A stretch of DNA of 10,395 nt, taken from contig USPO01000034.1 of assembly GCA_900556575.1 (NCBI GenBank), positions 1 through 10,395 of the forward strand. Direction: 5' to 3'. This document shows positions 1-6,257 of this stretch, piece by piece; the first letter of the stretch is position 1, and each line of letters opens with the position of its first letter. The translations under genes and the position numbers were made by a program. The stretch is from an uncultured Eubacteriales bacterium. GTDB taxonomy: Bacteria; Bacillota; Clostridia; UBA1381. The notes under the pieces are model-generated. The model made no database searches and was not told the DNA's origin. It saw only the letters and a list, made by a program, of their open reading frames with translations.

Positions 1-2
1 TC

Positions 3-578
3 CGTTCATGGCTGTCGGGTCTGCTCAGGTGCGGTCATTGCGACCACGCCGTAAAGGTCGATTATACATACAATCCTAAATCGGGAAGCAGCTGGCGGTA
101 CTTTACTTGCAGCGGCTACAACAGCGTTCGTGGGTGTAAATCTTCGGGTATCAAGATGAATGTCGATCAGGTGGAAGAGCTGGTGTATAACGATATGAAA
201 GAGCATATCGAGGCTTTTGAGATAGCAAGGAAAGCAGATAAAAAGCCTTCGACCGAAGTCGAAAAAATACGTTCAGAGATACTGAAAATCGAAGCGGAAA
301 CTTCAAAGCTTATGGAAAAGCTTGCCGATGCAGATGAGGTGCTTTTCGGGTATATTCAGGACAGGATCGGTAAGCTTCACAGCTCAAAGAATGAGCTTGA
401 GAAAAAGCTGATGCTTGTTGACAGGCGTGTTAAGAAAATTGATACGAAACCGCTTCTTGATCCGCTTAACAGGTGGGAAACGCTTGCTGTTGAGGAGAAA
501 AATAGTCTTGCCCGAATGATGATCGAGAAAATTTATATATCTGTGGAAAATGGTGTGGATATACACTATTATTTTTAA
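3..578 (+). CDS. Large serine recombinase, C-terminal part (5' end outside window)
   Basis: This open frame enters from the left edge and gives 191 residues, so the catalytic N-terminal domain lies outside the window. Large serine recombinases insert and excise mobile elements at specific sites. Visible near the start is a recombinase zinc-ribbon: SGLLRCGHC (Cys about residues 10 and 13), then Cys at about 36 and 45 of the visible part. A long charged coiled-coil follows (about residues 70-140), rich in Glu and Lys, and then the usual short beta-rich tail ending in HYYF. An internal ATG at 156 is not the real start because the zinc-ribbon is encoded in frame upstream of it. The stop lies only about 25 bases from the broken helicase gene at 603, as expected if the recombinase sits at the end of the element it moved. 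Family assignment is strong; element identity is unknown. Confidence 0.88.
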   Translation, partial: RSWLSGLLRCGHCDHAVKVDYTYNPKSGSSWRYFTCSGYNSVRGCKSSGIKMNVDQVEELVYNDMKEHIEAFEIARKADKKPSTEVEKIRSEILKIEAETSKLMEKLADADEVLFGYIQDRIGKLHSSKNELEKKLMLVDRRVKKIDTKPLLDPLNRWETLAVEEKNSLARMMIEKIYISVENGVDIHYYF

Positions 579-612
579 GATTTTTTAGGCTCTCTTGTTT
601 TGATGGGCAATC
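579..612. other. Probable end of the serine-recombinase element (att-like junction)
   Basis: Between the recombinase stop and the point where helicase homology begins (GGCAATCC, encoding G-N-P, near 606) there are fewer than 30 bases. In intact relatives the sequence before GNPLIKEK continues upstream in frame (typically A-T-G-N-P); here it is replaced by the T-rich tail of the recombinase region. Serine recombinase genes normally lie next to an attachment site, so this stretch is inferred to hold the crossover site. No duplicated core can be confirmed because the other end is outside the window. Confidence 0.4.
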
Positions 613-1715
613 CACTTATCAAGGAGAAAATTGATCTTGAAACTGAAATAACCAAGCTTAATATATTAAAGTCCTCTTTCCTTTCCCAGAAATACGCTGT
701 GCAGGATAAAGCATATACCATACTTCCACGAGAAAAGTCGGTTAAGGAGACTTATATTGACAAGCTGAAAAAAGATGTGGAGTTTGCTGAAAAAGAACAG
801 CCTTTACAGAATGAGGACGGTAAGAACTACTATCCCGTCACTGTGGGAGATAAGAAGTATCACGAAAAAGATGCGGCAGGAGAAGCTATACGTCAGGCTG
901 TTCTTGATAATAAGGATATATTGCAGGGTAAAGAAGTACATATCGGTTCTTACTGTGGCTTCGAAATGACTGCTTTCCTCGATGTTTTCAGTAAGAAAAT
1001 CAAGGTAAATCTGCAAGGTGCAACAAATCATTACGGTGAGCTTAATATGGATATAAACGTAAAGGCCGGTGGTAATATTATCAGGCTTGATAACGTAATT
1101 AACAGTATTGGCATTACCCTGATGAAAGAGGAGGAGGGACTACAGGCTATATGCGCAGACATTGAGCAAGCAAAAGCTGCTGCCGATGCTGTATTTCCTC
1201 AGGAGCAGGAGCTTGCAGCCAAAGAAAAAAGACTTGTAGAAGTCAATGCACAGCTTGCTTCTACCAAGGTTAACACACAGGACAGAAGCTCTGAGCTTTA
1301 CGCTGCGCTTGTGGATATATGTCCGGCTCTTCAATACAGCAAAGAATTCCACTGCAAGTATGAAGCAGGAGAGGGAATAGAACCTCTTTGTATTGAGCGA
1401 AATGGTGATGTTGTATTTGTCGCACACACCTATACTCAGAACGGCGATCTGATGTACGATCCTGCAATAGAATTTTACTTTGATAGTAAAAATCAGAAAG
1501 CTGAAGCTCTTTCCTATGAATTAAGCGGAATGGGAATGTATCAGGACTTCCGAGACGGAAATCTGCCGAATGAAAAAGCAGATGTTGAGGAAATGATACT
1601 TGAGACAATGTTTCCAAATATCAAGGATTATAACTATAAGCTTGTTGATACCGACCTTGATGCTGAGATTGATGAAAATGAGAGGGGTATGGCTGAAAAA
1701 GATATGAACAGATAA
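603..1715 (+). pseudogene. 3' remnant of a large ICE SNF2-type helicase/N6-methylase gene
   Basis: The frame gives about 370 residues resembling the far C-terminus of the very large (commonly over 2,000 residues) helicase/methylase proteins of Tn1549-like conjugative elements. Recognised stretches are GNPLIKEKIDLETEITKL at the start, the YHEKDAAGEAI region, HIGSYCGFEM, a LDNVINSI stretch followed by a coiled-coil with FPQEQELAAKEKRL, and a final alpha/beta domain containing QNGDLMYDPAIEFYF, similar to a domain of unknown function (I think DUF6908) common on such elements. All helicase and methylase motifs are missing, so it cannot be enzymatic. ATG 603 is simply the first Met in the surviving frame and has no convincing ribosome-binding site. 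The gene was probably split by the serine-recombinase element to its left. The frame is intact to its stop, so disruption may be recent, or a C-terminal peptide may still be made. Confidence 0.75.
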
Positions 1716-1724
1716 TTTATAAAG

Positions 1725-1766
1725 AAATCCGCAGCAGGCTATTTTTTAGCTTTGCTGCGGATTTTT
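1725..1766 (+). terminator. Rho-independent terminator after the helicase remnant
   Basis: A perfect 12-bp stem (1725-1736 with 1753-1764) begins 9 bases after the helicase stop, has a 16-base loop and runs into a T-run through 1766. The A-run at the start of the stem gives it some bidirectional character. Confidence 0.85.
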
Positions 1767-1797
1767 ATACTAACATCTATAATCAGTAAAATAAAAA

Positions 1798-1819
1798 TGG
1801 GTTATAAAGTGGGTTATTT
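1798..1819 (+). repeat. Left copy of 22-bp direct repeat, putative integrase arm site
   Basis: The copy consists of two TGGGTTAT motifs 12 bases apart (1798-1805 and 1810-1817). It matches the copy at 2003-2024 at 21 of 22 positions. The two copies bracket the tRNA-like core at 1865-1887. Paired short direct repeats on the sides of a core are typical arm-type binding sites for tyrosine integrases with an N-terminal arm-binding domain; that role is inferred. Confidence 0.6.
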
Positions 1820-1826
1820 TAAAAAA

Positions 1827-1863
1827 CAAAAACCACGTAAACAGCTTGTTTACGTGGTTTTTG
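1827..1863 (-). terminator. Strong hairpin terminator just beyond the tRNA-like CCA end
   Basis: Bases 1827-1842 pair perfectly with 1848-1863 around a 5-base loop (16 bp). Read on the minus strand it starts 2 bases after the CCA end of the tRNA fragment and is followed by a T-run (minus strand, 1826-1821), so it has the position and form of a tRNA-gene terminator. It could also stop integrase transcription. The T-run on the plus strand means it may act in both directions. Confidence 0.8.
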
Positions 1864-1864
1864 T

Positions 1865-1887
1865 TGGTGCGCTGCAAGGGACTCGAA
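1865..1887 (-). other. Attachment core: tRNA 3'-end fragment (att site)
   Basis: On the minus strand these 23 bases read TTCGAGT (T-loop, tRNA positions 54-60), CCCTT (3' side of the T-stem), GCAGCGC (3' side of the acceptor stem), A (discriminator) and CCA. They fit the end of a bacterial tRNA exactly. Upstream, where the 5' half of the T-stem should be, the bases do not pair, so this is a fragment and not a tRNA gene. Tyrosine integrases often use such tRNA 3' ends as cores, and the integrase stop lies 144 bases away. The amino-acid identity of the source tRNA cannot be told because the anticodon is absent. Confidence 0.75.
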
Positions 1888-2002
1888 AGAGTACATTCCT
1901 TTATTTTTATAAAAATCAATATTGCATTTAAGCAATAAGCTTGATTTAAAGCCACTTTGTTGATAATAATGTCAGGTAGTTTATGCTTATAAAATAAATA
2001 AG

Positions 2003-2024
2003 TGGGTTATAAATTGGGTTATTT
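2003..2024 (+). repeat. Right copy of 22-bp direct repeat, putative integrase arm site
   Basis: Two TGGGTTAT motifs 12 bases apart (2003-2010 and 2015-2022) differ from the 1798 copy only at the base before the second motif (T here, G there). The copy ends 6 bases beyond the integrase stop, inside the element. Confidence 0.6.
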
Positions 2025-2030
2025 CATCTT

Positions 2031-3135
2031 TTATTGATCGTTTATAAGTCCCTCAAAAATATCTTGAATCATTTTTGCAGCAGTGTCCTTATCACTACCC
2101 ATTTCGTGTGAATATACACCATATGTGTCCATGTCCTTACTATGCCCTACAAGCTGTTTGAGGTATCCTTCAGGCAGAGATTTGGTTATTGATACAAAAG
2201 TGTGGCGTAACTCATATAGTGTGGTTTTAGCCGATAGCTTATTATAATCTCGATACTTACGCCATCTCTGATAATATGTTTTTTCGGCAACATTATCACC
2301 ATATTCATTTGGAAACACAAAATTAGAAGTTATTCCATTTTGTTTAAGCATTTCCTTTTGGTCGTTAAGGACTTGCTGTGAAAAATCGGTTAATTGAAAA
2401 CTTCGGCGAGCATTATCATTTTTGCCTTTAGTCACTTCACCATAAACATTAATTGAACGCTTTAAGTTAACATCTTTTCCTTTTATATCTGACCATTTCA
2501 AGCCGATAATTTCGCCCGGCCGCATTCCTGTCAATACTTGGAATCGATATGCGTTAATATAAATATCATATTGCTCTGAACCTTTTCTTAGTGTAACATC
2601 AGAAAGAAAAAGCTTTTTTTACATTCTCAGGCTGTAAAATGGCTTTTTCTTTTGTTGCTGCTCCCTTGGGTATGCTCAGATTTTCAGGAAAAAGAGTAGT
2701 GTACTTATTCATACAGCAAAATTTAAACCACGATGTCATACACCCTTTTATATTCTGCAATGTTTTCTTGGACAAACCCTTGTTATATGCGTAGTTAATT
2801 ATACTTTGCAGATGCTGTTCGTTGAGAGCTTCAATTTTGAGCCTGCCGATCTTTGGATTTATCCAATTATGGATATAGTATTCATATTGAGTATAATGCG
2901 ATTTGGAAGTAGTCAGTTTAAGCTGTTCGATATACTCAGCTGTTGTTTTCTCGACATTCAGACGAGTGTTTATTATATTTTCATCAAGCCAGGCATCAGC
3001 TTTGGCATTAGCTTCACGCTGCCCTGTTCTTCTGGGAGTGATGCTGTAAAATGTTTTTCTCAGTCCGTCTTTTTGAACTTTTATCTGCCATCTGTTGTAC
3101 TTTTCCATCCACACAGCTGTGTTAGTACGTTTCAT
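2031..3135 (-). pseudogene. int: Tyrosine recombinase/integrase with a one-base frameshift
   Basis: This is a phage/ICE-type integrase for site-specific integration and excision at the adjacent tRNA-derived core. The first part (2599-3135) carries an arm-binding N-terminus (KYNRWQIKVQKDG...RRTGQREANAKADAWL) and a SAM-like core-binding domain (TAEYIEQLKL to MTSWFKF). The second part (from 2031) carries the catalytic domain: Arg in TGMRPGE, a Lys in TKGKNDNARR, LRHTF with the second Arg, GHS, and the Tyr in YGVYSHEM. The usual first His of the HxxR box is Tyr here (YELRH). The parts join in frame if one base is removed from a 7-base homopolymer (plus strand T-run 2614-2620), giving about 367 residues with VKKLFLSDVTLRKG across the join, the expected family length. 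Start is ATG 3135 with GAAAG upstream; a GTG lies at 3144. The lesion could be a true mutation, a sequencing error, or a slippage site. Confidence 0.88.
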
Positions 3136-3152
3136 ATATATCACTTTCTATC

Positions 3153-3174
3153 ATTCCCCAGTGGGGAATTTTTT
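3153..3174. promoter_or_regulatory. Short hairpin between ORF6N gene and integrase
   Basis: ATTCCCC (3153-3159) pairs with GGGGAAT (3163-3169) around three bases and is followed on the plus strand by T-rich sequence. In the direction of the genes here (minus) no T-run follows the hairpin, so it is probably not a terminator for the ORF6N gene. It sits 18 bases before the integrase ATG and might influence integrase expression; as a plus-strand terminator it would block antisense reading into the operon. Confidence 0.4.
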
Positions 3175-3175
3175 A

Positions 3176-4039
3176 TCATCGAAGCTGCAGCGGAGGGTTA
3201 GTCAGTATACTGTTGAATAATTGCTGATACGGGATTTTATCTGATAATAACGATATAGTATTGATTCTTTTGTCGGCATCTTTGGAGGAGGCTCCGCAAT
3301 GATATATTTGTTCTGTTGGTAAACCGAGGTCAATGGCAATATATCTGTCGTGAAATGCTCCCATTGTTTTTTTAAAATCAACGTTAATACCATATTCCCT
3401 TTTAAAATCATTATACTCTTGTTGTGATAAACCGGGGCCAAGATTGTCGCTGAATATAGATATTTTTATGGAATTATTTACATCTTTCAGAAGATGTAAG
3501 GTTTTTAAACCTATGTAGTTATCAATAATGAATATAGTGGATTTTGCTTGAGCATATATCGCCTTATACGCAATACCTGCTTCCACCATTTCACCTTTAC
3601 AAATAAGATATTGACCTTGGTTTTCTGAGAAACCAAAGCTCCTAATTATTTCAGGCAAATCGCTTTTAGAAATCATATTATCTCGTAATTCAGCAATAGC
3701 CAAAGTATTCTGATTAGTTTGTACCAAGAGATTATCTATTATATGGCTTCCAAGCATATTTTGATTCGAATATATGTAGTCCTTCATTGATTTGAAAATA
3801 CGAATCAATTCTATACTTTGTTTGACAGCCAATTCGCCTTTTAAAACACTCATTAGCATATAAATGCCTTGTTCTGTAAAGGAATAGTGGACATATTTTA
3901 GATTATAACCTCTAAACGTAGTGTTGTTCAAGGTCACATTTTGTTGCCTTGAACATTGAAGAACTTCCTCATGACTGTTTTGAATTACCATTGATGATGG
4001 TACAGCTTCACTTGAAGCACCTATAATTTTTTGTCCCAT
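3176..4039 (-). CDS. ORF6N-domain protein with C-terminal PLD-like domain, N-terminus short
   Basis: The 287-residue product has two recognisable parts. Residues about 30-95 match the second half of the ORF6N DNA-binding domain of phage and element regulators (VTLNNT...VHYSFTEQGIYMLMSVLKGELAVKQS). Residues about 140-280 resemble the C-terminal phospholipase-D-like domain seen on some ORF6N proteins: TIFIIDNYIGLKTLHLL, then HDRYIAID, then YHCGASSKDADKR. The single HxR...D and GAS motifs recall one half of an HKD active site; catalysis is unproven. The usual N-terminal half of ORF6N is missing: the preceding nuclease stop lies only about 30 bases upstream, and no Shine-Dalgarno sequence is evident before ATG 4039. 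It may therefore be 5'-truncated. It is the third gene of a minus-strand unit with the XRE and nuclease genes and is followed by the integrase. Probable role: antirepressor-like regulator or nucleic-acid-binding effector. Confidence 0.7.
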   Translation of the reverse strand: MGQKIIGASSEAVPSSMVIQNSHEEVLQCSRQQNVTLNNTTFRGYNLKYVHYSFTEQGIYMLMSVLKGELAVKQSIELIRIFKSMKDYIYSNQNMLGSHIIDNLLVQTNQNTLAIAELRDNMISKSDLPEIIRSFGFSENQGQYLICKGEMVEAGIAYKAIYAQAKSTIFIIDNYIGLKTLHLLKDVNNSIKISIFSDNLGPGLSQQEYNDFKREYGINVDFKKTMGAFHDRYIAIDLGLPTEQIYHCGASSKDADKRINTISLLSDKIPYQQLFNSILTNPPLQLR

Positions 4040-4068
4040 CAATAGTTTTCATTATTATTAGTTCAGAG

Positions 4069-4632
4069 TCACTTCGAACGTCTGTCTGCGTTCAACTCTC
4101 TAAAAATTACATCTTCAATATTTTTTATATCATTATCCTCAAGTGAAAGAACCCTTTTGCCCATGCTAGAATAAAGCTCCATTTTTTCATCACGTCTTGC
4201 TGAATAATCCTCATTATCCATTCCCCAATATTCTACATACAAATCTCTGTTTGGTATGTAAAAATCACAAATGAGCATTTTGTTTGGATGGTTGGGTATG
4301 AAAATTGCTTTTTCGTAGCAATGGACGATGTTATGATTGTATAAGCAATCATCAATTATTACCTCTGCTTTTGATCGAACGTAATGTCCATCCAAACATC
4401 TATAGGGAGTGTTCCATTTTTTTCTGATATCGTGCTGAATGTTATTTTCTCCAAAATCAATGGTATAATAATGCTTCCCTGTTTCACAATAAGCTATAAT
4501 TTTATTCTTTAATAAAACATTACAATCATAACACAAATGATATGGTTTGTCAGTGTTAGGGTTAATTTCACACTCATATCTACCACAATATTGACATTGG
4601 TATTTTTTTGTTTCTAAATCCTGTTCTTTCAT
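4069..4632 (-). CDS. Zinc-ribbon plus PD-(D/E)XK-like nuclease, putative defence or accessory gene
   Basis: The 187-residue protein starts with a zinc-ribbon (Cys13, Cys16, Cys34, Cys37; CQYCG...CYDC). After a linker with an acidic/aromatic stretch comes a segment typical of the restriction-endonuclease fold: RSKAEVIIDDCL (Glu90), a YEK strand, LICDFYIP (Asp123), LYVEYWG (Glu134), a downstream Lys (Lys150) and a final strand RVLSLEDND. The E...D...ExW order fits small Vsr/PD-(D/E)XK-related endonucleases in which the canonical Lys is displaced; metal-dependent DNA cleavage is inferred. ATG 4632 has an ideal AGGAGG ribosome-binding site, and the gene follows the XRE stop by 31 bases, so the two are co-transcribed. 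No methyltransferase partner is visible, so a classical restriction pair is unlikely. A defence, DNA-processing or element-maintenance role is possible, and I cannot place it in a named family. Confidence 0.68.
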   Translation of the reverse strand: MKEQDLETKKYQCQYCGRYECEINPNTDKPYHLCYDCNVLLKNKIIAYCETGKHYYTIDFGENNIQHDIRKKWNTPYRCLDGHYVRSKAEVIIDDCLYNHNIVHCYEKAIFIPNHPNKMLICDFYIPNRDLYVEYWGMDNEDYSARRDEKMELYSSMGKRVLSLEDNDIKNIEDVIFRELNADRRSK

Positions 4633-4663
4633 TATACCCTCCTAAACTAATTAAATGATGTCA

Positions 4664-5005
4664 TTATGATACATCTTCTTTTTCGTCGTGTGAGTAGTTT
4701 TCATATATTGTTTCCATTCGATCAAGTATCCTGCCCTTGTCAAGGTCATTTAAAAGTGAAAATCTATTTAAACATTCGGCTTCCAAATCACTAATCTTAA
4801 AATTGTCATTTGGAGTAATCCCCTTTAGTAAAAAATCTGTTGTCACCCCAAGAAATTCGGAAAATCGAACAGCAATATCAGCTGAGGGAGATGCTCCGTT
4901 TTTCCAAGCAGTACCGTTTGATGTTGATATTTTGAATTTCTTAAGCATTGCTGTAACAGATATGCCCTTGTTGGCGCAGGCTGCTTTTAGATTGTCATAG
5001 AACAT
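4664..5005 (-). CDS. XRE-family (CI-like) repressor
   Basis: This 113-residue protein has an N-terminal helix-turn-helix of the XRE/Cro-CI type (about residues 4-60: NLKAACANKGISVTAMLKKF...GTAWKNGASPS...RFSEFLGVTTDFLLKG), followed by a short acidic helical tail. ATG 5005 is chosen because GGGGAG lies 7 bases upstream; an in-frame ATG at 5020 would place its own initiation over that site and has no good ribosome-binding site. It is the promoter-proximal gene of the minus-strand unit and faces the BRO gene across about 170 bases that contain a 22-bp inverted repeat (5084-5105), its likely operator. By analogy with temperate phages and ICEs it should repress the rightward genes and its own synthesis; the target is inferred from position only. 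Confidence 0.85.
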   Translation of the reverse strand: MFYDNLKAACANKGISVTAMLKKFKISTSNGTAWKNGASPSADIAVRFSEFLGVTTDFLLKGITPNDNFKISDLEAECLNRFSLLNDLDKGRILDRMETIYENYSHDEKEDVS

Positions 5006-5043
5006 ATAAAAACTCCCCATTTATTTGTTAATAATGCTGAAAT

Positions 5044-5055
5044 TCGATATATCGA
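5044..5055. promoter_or_regulatory. 12-bp perfect palindrome in the divergent control region
   Basis: TCGATATATCGA is a perfect palindrome lying just before a plus-strand TATAAT (5058-5063). It may be a second operator half-site arrangement; no good -35 was found for that TATAAT. Confidence 0.3.
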
Positions 5056-5083
5056 GTTATAATAGAATAAATTATACGATTTA

Positions 5084-5105
5084 AATAACACAATGTAATG
5101 TTATT
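5084..5105. promoter_or_regulatory. Candidate operator: inverted repeat between XRE and BRO genes
   Basis: AATAACA (5084-5090) and TGTTATT (5099-5105) form a 7-bp inverted repeat with an 8-base spacer, 22 bp in all, a size suited to a dimeric XRE repressor. It overlaps the -35 position of a possible second minus-strand promoter with TATAAT at 5071-5076. Binding is inferred. Confidence 0.45.
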
Positions 5106-5123
5106 AAGCAAATATACATTTTT

Positions 5124-5152
5124 ATTATAAATCATATAAAATAAAAAGTCAA
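5124..5152 (-). promoter_or_regulatory. Promoter for the XRE-nuclease-ORF6N unit
   Basis: On the minus strand TTGACT (5152-5147), a 17-base spacer and a perfect TATAAT (5129-5124) make a near-consensus sigma-70/SigA promoter pointing at the repressor gene. It implies a 5' leader of roughly 110 bases that contains the inverted repeat at 5084-5105, allowing autoregulation. Confidence 0.6.
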
Positions 5153-5175
5153 TGAGTTTTGAAAGGTTTTGTAAA

Positions 5176-5799
5176 ATGAATAATATTGACGTATGGAAAT
5201 ATAATGACACAACTATAAGAACAATAGCGGTAAAAAATGAAATCTGGTGGGTTTTGAAAGATGTGTGTGATGTTCTGGAACTTTCAAATTCCCGTATTGT
5301 TGCAGATAGGCTTGATGAAGATGAACGCCGTAAGTTTGACTTACCCCGTCAGGGAGAAACGTGGTTTATCAATGAAAGCGGTTTATACAGCGTAATACTG
5401 CGTTCAGACAAACCACAGGCAAAGCCATTTAAACGCTGGGTAACTCACGAAGTTTTGCCATCAATAAGGCAAACAGGCTCGTACAGCGCACTACAAGCTT
5501 CTGTAAGCGATTTTGATAGCTTGTCAAGGAGAATTGAAGTGTTGGAGAAAGAAGCTCTCCTGCGGCGTGTAGGTGCTTTGGAGACTGCATACCAAAATGA
5601 AGATGATTATGGCAGCAAATGCTATAGATCAGTAGGGCAGGTTCCGGCACATATCATCGCAGCTCTTAATGTTATGATAGACAGCGGACAAACTATTGGT
5701 TTTATGCTTGATTTCCTTGAAGATAACCATATATGGCTGTCTAATAAAACGCTTAAAGAATACATCAGAAAAAGAAAGGCGGATAAATGTGGATATTAA
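5176..5799 (+). CDS. BRO-N domain antirepressor-like protein
   Basis: The product (207 residues from ATG 5176, which has AAAGG 9 bases upstream; an in-frame ATG at 5152 has none) carries a BRO-N domain, roughly residues 5-103. Its landmarks are VWKYNDTTIRTIAVKNEIWWVLKDVCDVLEL, a LDEDERRK stretch, INESGLYSVILRS and FKRWVTHEVLPSIRQTGSY. BRO-N proteins of phages and integrative elements commonly act as antirepressors or DNA-binding regulators. A predicted coiled-coil (about residues 112-135) and a C-terminal alpha-helical region follow that I do not recognise. It is the first gene transcribed away from the XRE repressor and overlaps the next gene by 11 bases, so it heads the rightward regulatory operon. 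Likely job: counter or modulate the XRE repressor; this is inferred from family and position. Confidence 0.85.
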   Translation: MNNIDVWKYNDTTIRTIAVKNEIWWVLKDVCDVLELSNSRIVADRLDEDERRKFDLPRQGETWFINESGLYSVILRSDKPQAKPFKRWVTHEVLPSIRQTGSYSALQASVSDFDSLSRRIEVLEKEALLRRVGALETAYQNEDDYGSKCYRSVGQVPAHIIAALNVMIDSGQTIGFMLDFLEDNHIWLSNKTLKEYIRKRKADKCGY

Positions 5800-6040
5800 C
5801 ACAGGAAGAATAATTAAAGCGAGACTTGCAGCTTTGGGCAAAACTCAGAAGGACCTTTTTGTAGAGCTTAACAGAAGGGGGGCACAGCTCAGTACTGTTC
5901 AGCAGCTGTACCAATATATTAACGGGTATAGTATTACATACAAGTCACAGACAATTTTAAGCGCATCGCTGAAAATCCTTGATTTCTGGGAAAGTGAGGC
6001 TGATAAAAATGGCAAAACCATTTGTAAGATTAAGAGCTAA
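5789..6040 (+). CDS. Small helix-turn-helix-like protein
   Basis: This is an 83-residue protein starting at GTG 5789, with AAAGGCGG 6 bases upstream inside the end of the BRO gene. The overlap of 11 bases indicates translational coupling. The N-terminus VDINTGRIIKARLAALGKTQKDLFVELNRRG, followed by QLYQYINGY and a terminal helix, resembles an XRE-like fold with a lengthened loop, as in small regulators that travel in pairs on Firmicute elements. The frame stays open well upstream of the GTG, but the upstream translation follows no pattern and there is no better start. Its 3' end overlaps the next HTH gene by 32 bases. Probable DNA-binding regulator; target unknown. Confidence 0.7.
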   Translation: MDINTGRIIKARLAALGKTQKDLFVELNRRGAQLSTVQQLYQYINGYSITYKSQTILSASLKILDFWESEADKNGKTICKIKS

Positions 6041-6251
6041 ATTTCTTGAAGAAGATGTCGATCAGAAAAGTTTAGCAAGATTGATCAATATTGATCCAAG
6101 TACTCTTTCAAAAAAACTAATGGGATATAGCCCCTTTACTTCCGATGAAATGTATAAGATATGTGATATTTTACATATTTCCGATGAAGAATTACATATT
6201 TTCTTTCCGAGACGGCAGGGGCAGATTGTGAACAGGAGAAAAGGGGCTTGA
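6009..6251 (+). CDS. Small XRE-type DNA-binding protein
   Basis: The 80-residue protein from ATG 6009 is preceded by GTGAGG about 10 bases upstream, within the previous coding region. It is a compact helix-turn-helix domain: RAKFLEEDVDQKSLARLINIDPSTLSKKLMGYSPFTSDEMYKICDILHISDEELHIFF, with the recognition helix around DPSTLSKKL, and a basic tail (RRQGQIVNRRKGA). It ends 6 bases before the first iteron and directly precedes the replication region, so a Cro-like or replication-control role is plausible. The extension upstream to 5979 is not needed by the fold. Confidence 0.8.
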   Translation: MAKPFVRLRAKFLEEDVDQKSLARLINIDPSTLSKKLMGYSPFTSDEMYKICDILHISDEELHIFFPRRQGQIVNRRKGA

Positions 6252-6257
6252 AATCAA

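Noticed and set aside
1270..1617. A 115-codon minus-strand frame within the helicase remnant
   Set aside because: It is antisense to recognisable helicase-tail sequence and has no ribosome-binding site or domain.
1865..1887. A functional tRNA gene
   Set aside because: Only positions 54 to CCA are present; the T-stem 5' half does not pair and no anticodon or D arm follows.
2612..2622. Programmed -1 ribosomal frameshift of the integrase at the A7 slippery run
   Set aside because: The catalytic half is in the +1 (equivalently -2) frame; a -1 shift reaches a stop within a few codons, so classical -1 slippage would not restore the protein.
3153..3174. Terminator for the ORF6N operon
   Set aside because: In the direction of transcription (minus) no T-run follows the stem, and the integrase begins 18 bases later.
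2806..3201. A 131-codon open frame on the plus strand opposite the integrase
   Set aside because: It lies wholly antisense to a clear integrase and its product shows no family pattern; its composition is that expected of an AT-rich shadow frame.
3202..3441. A separate 79-codon minus-strand gene
   Set aside because: It is an out-of-frame reading of the ORF6N-PLD gene, whose HDRY and GAS motifs are in the longer frame.
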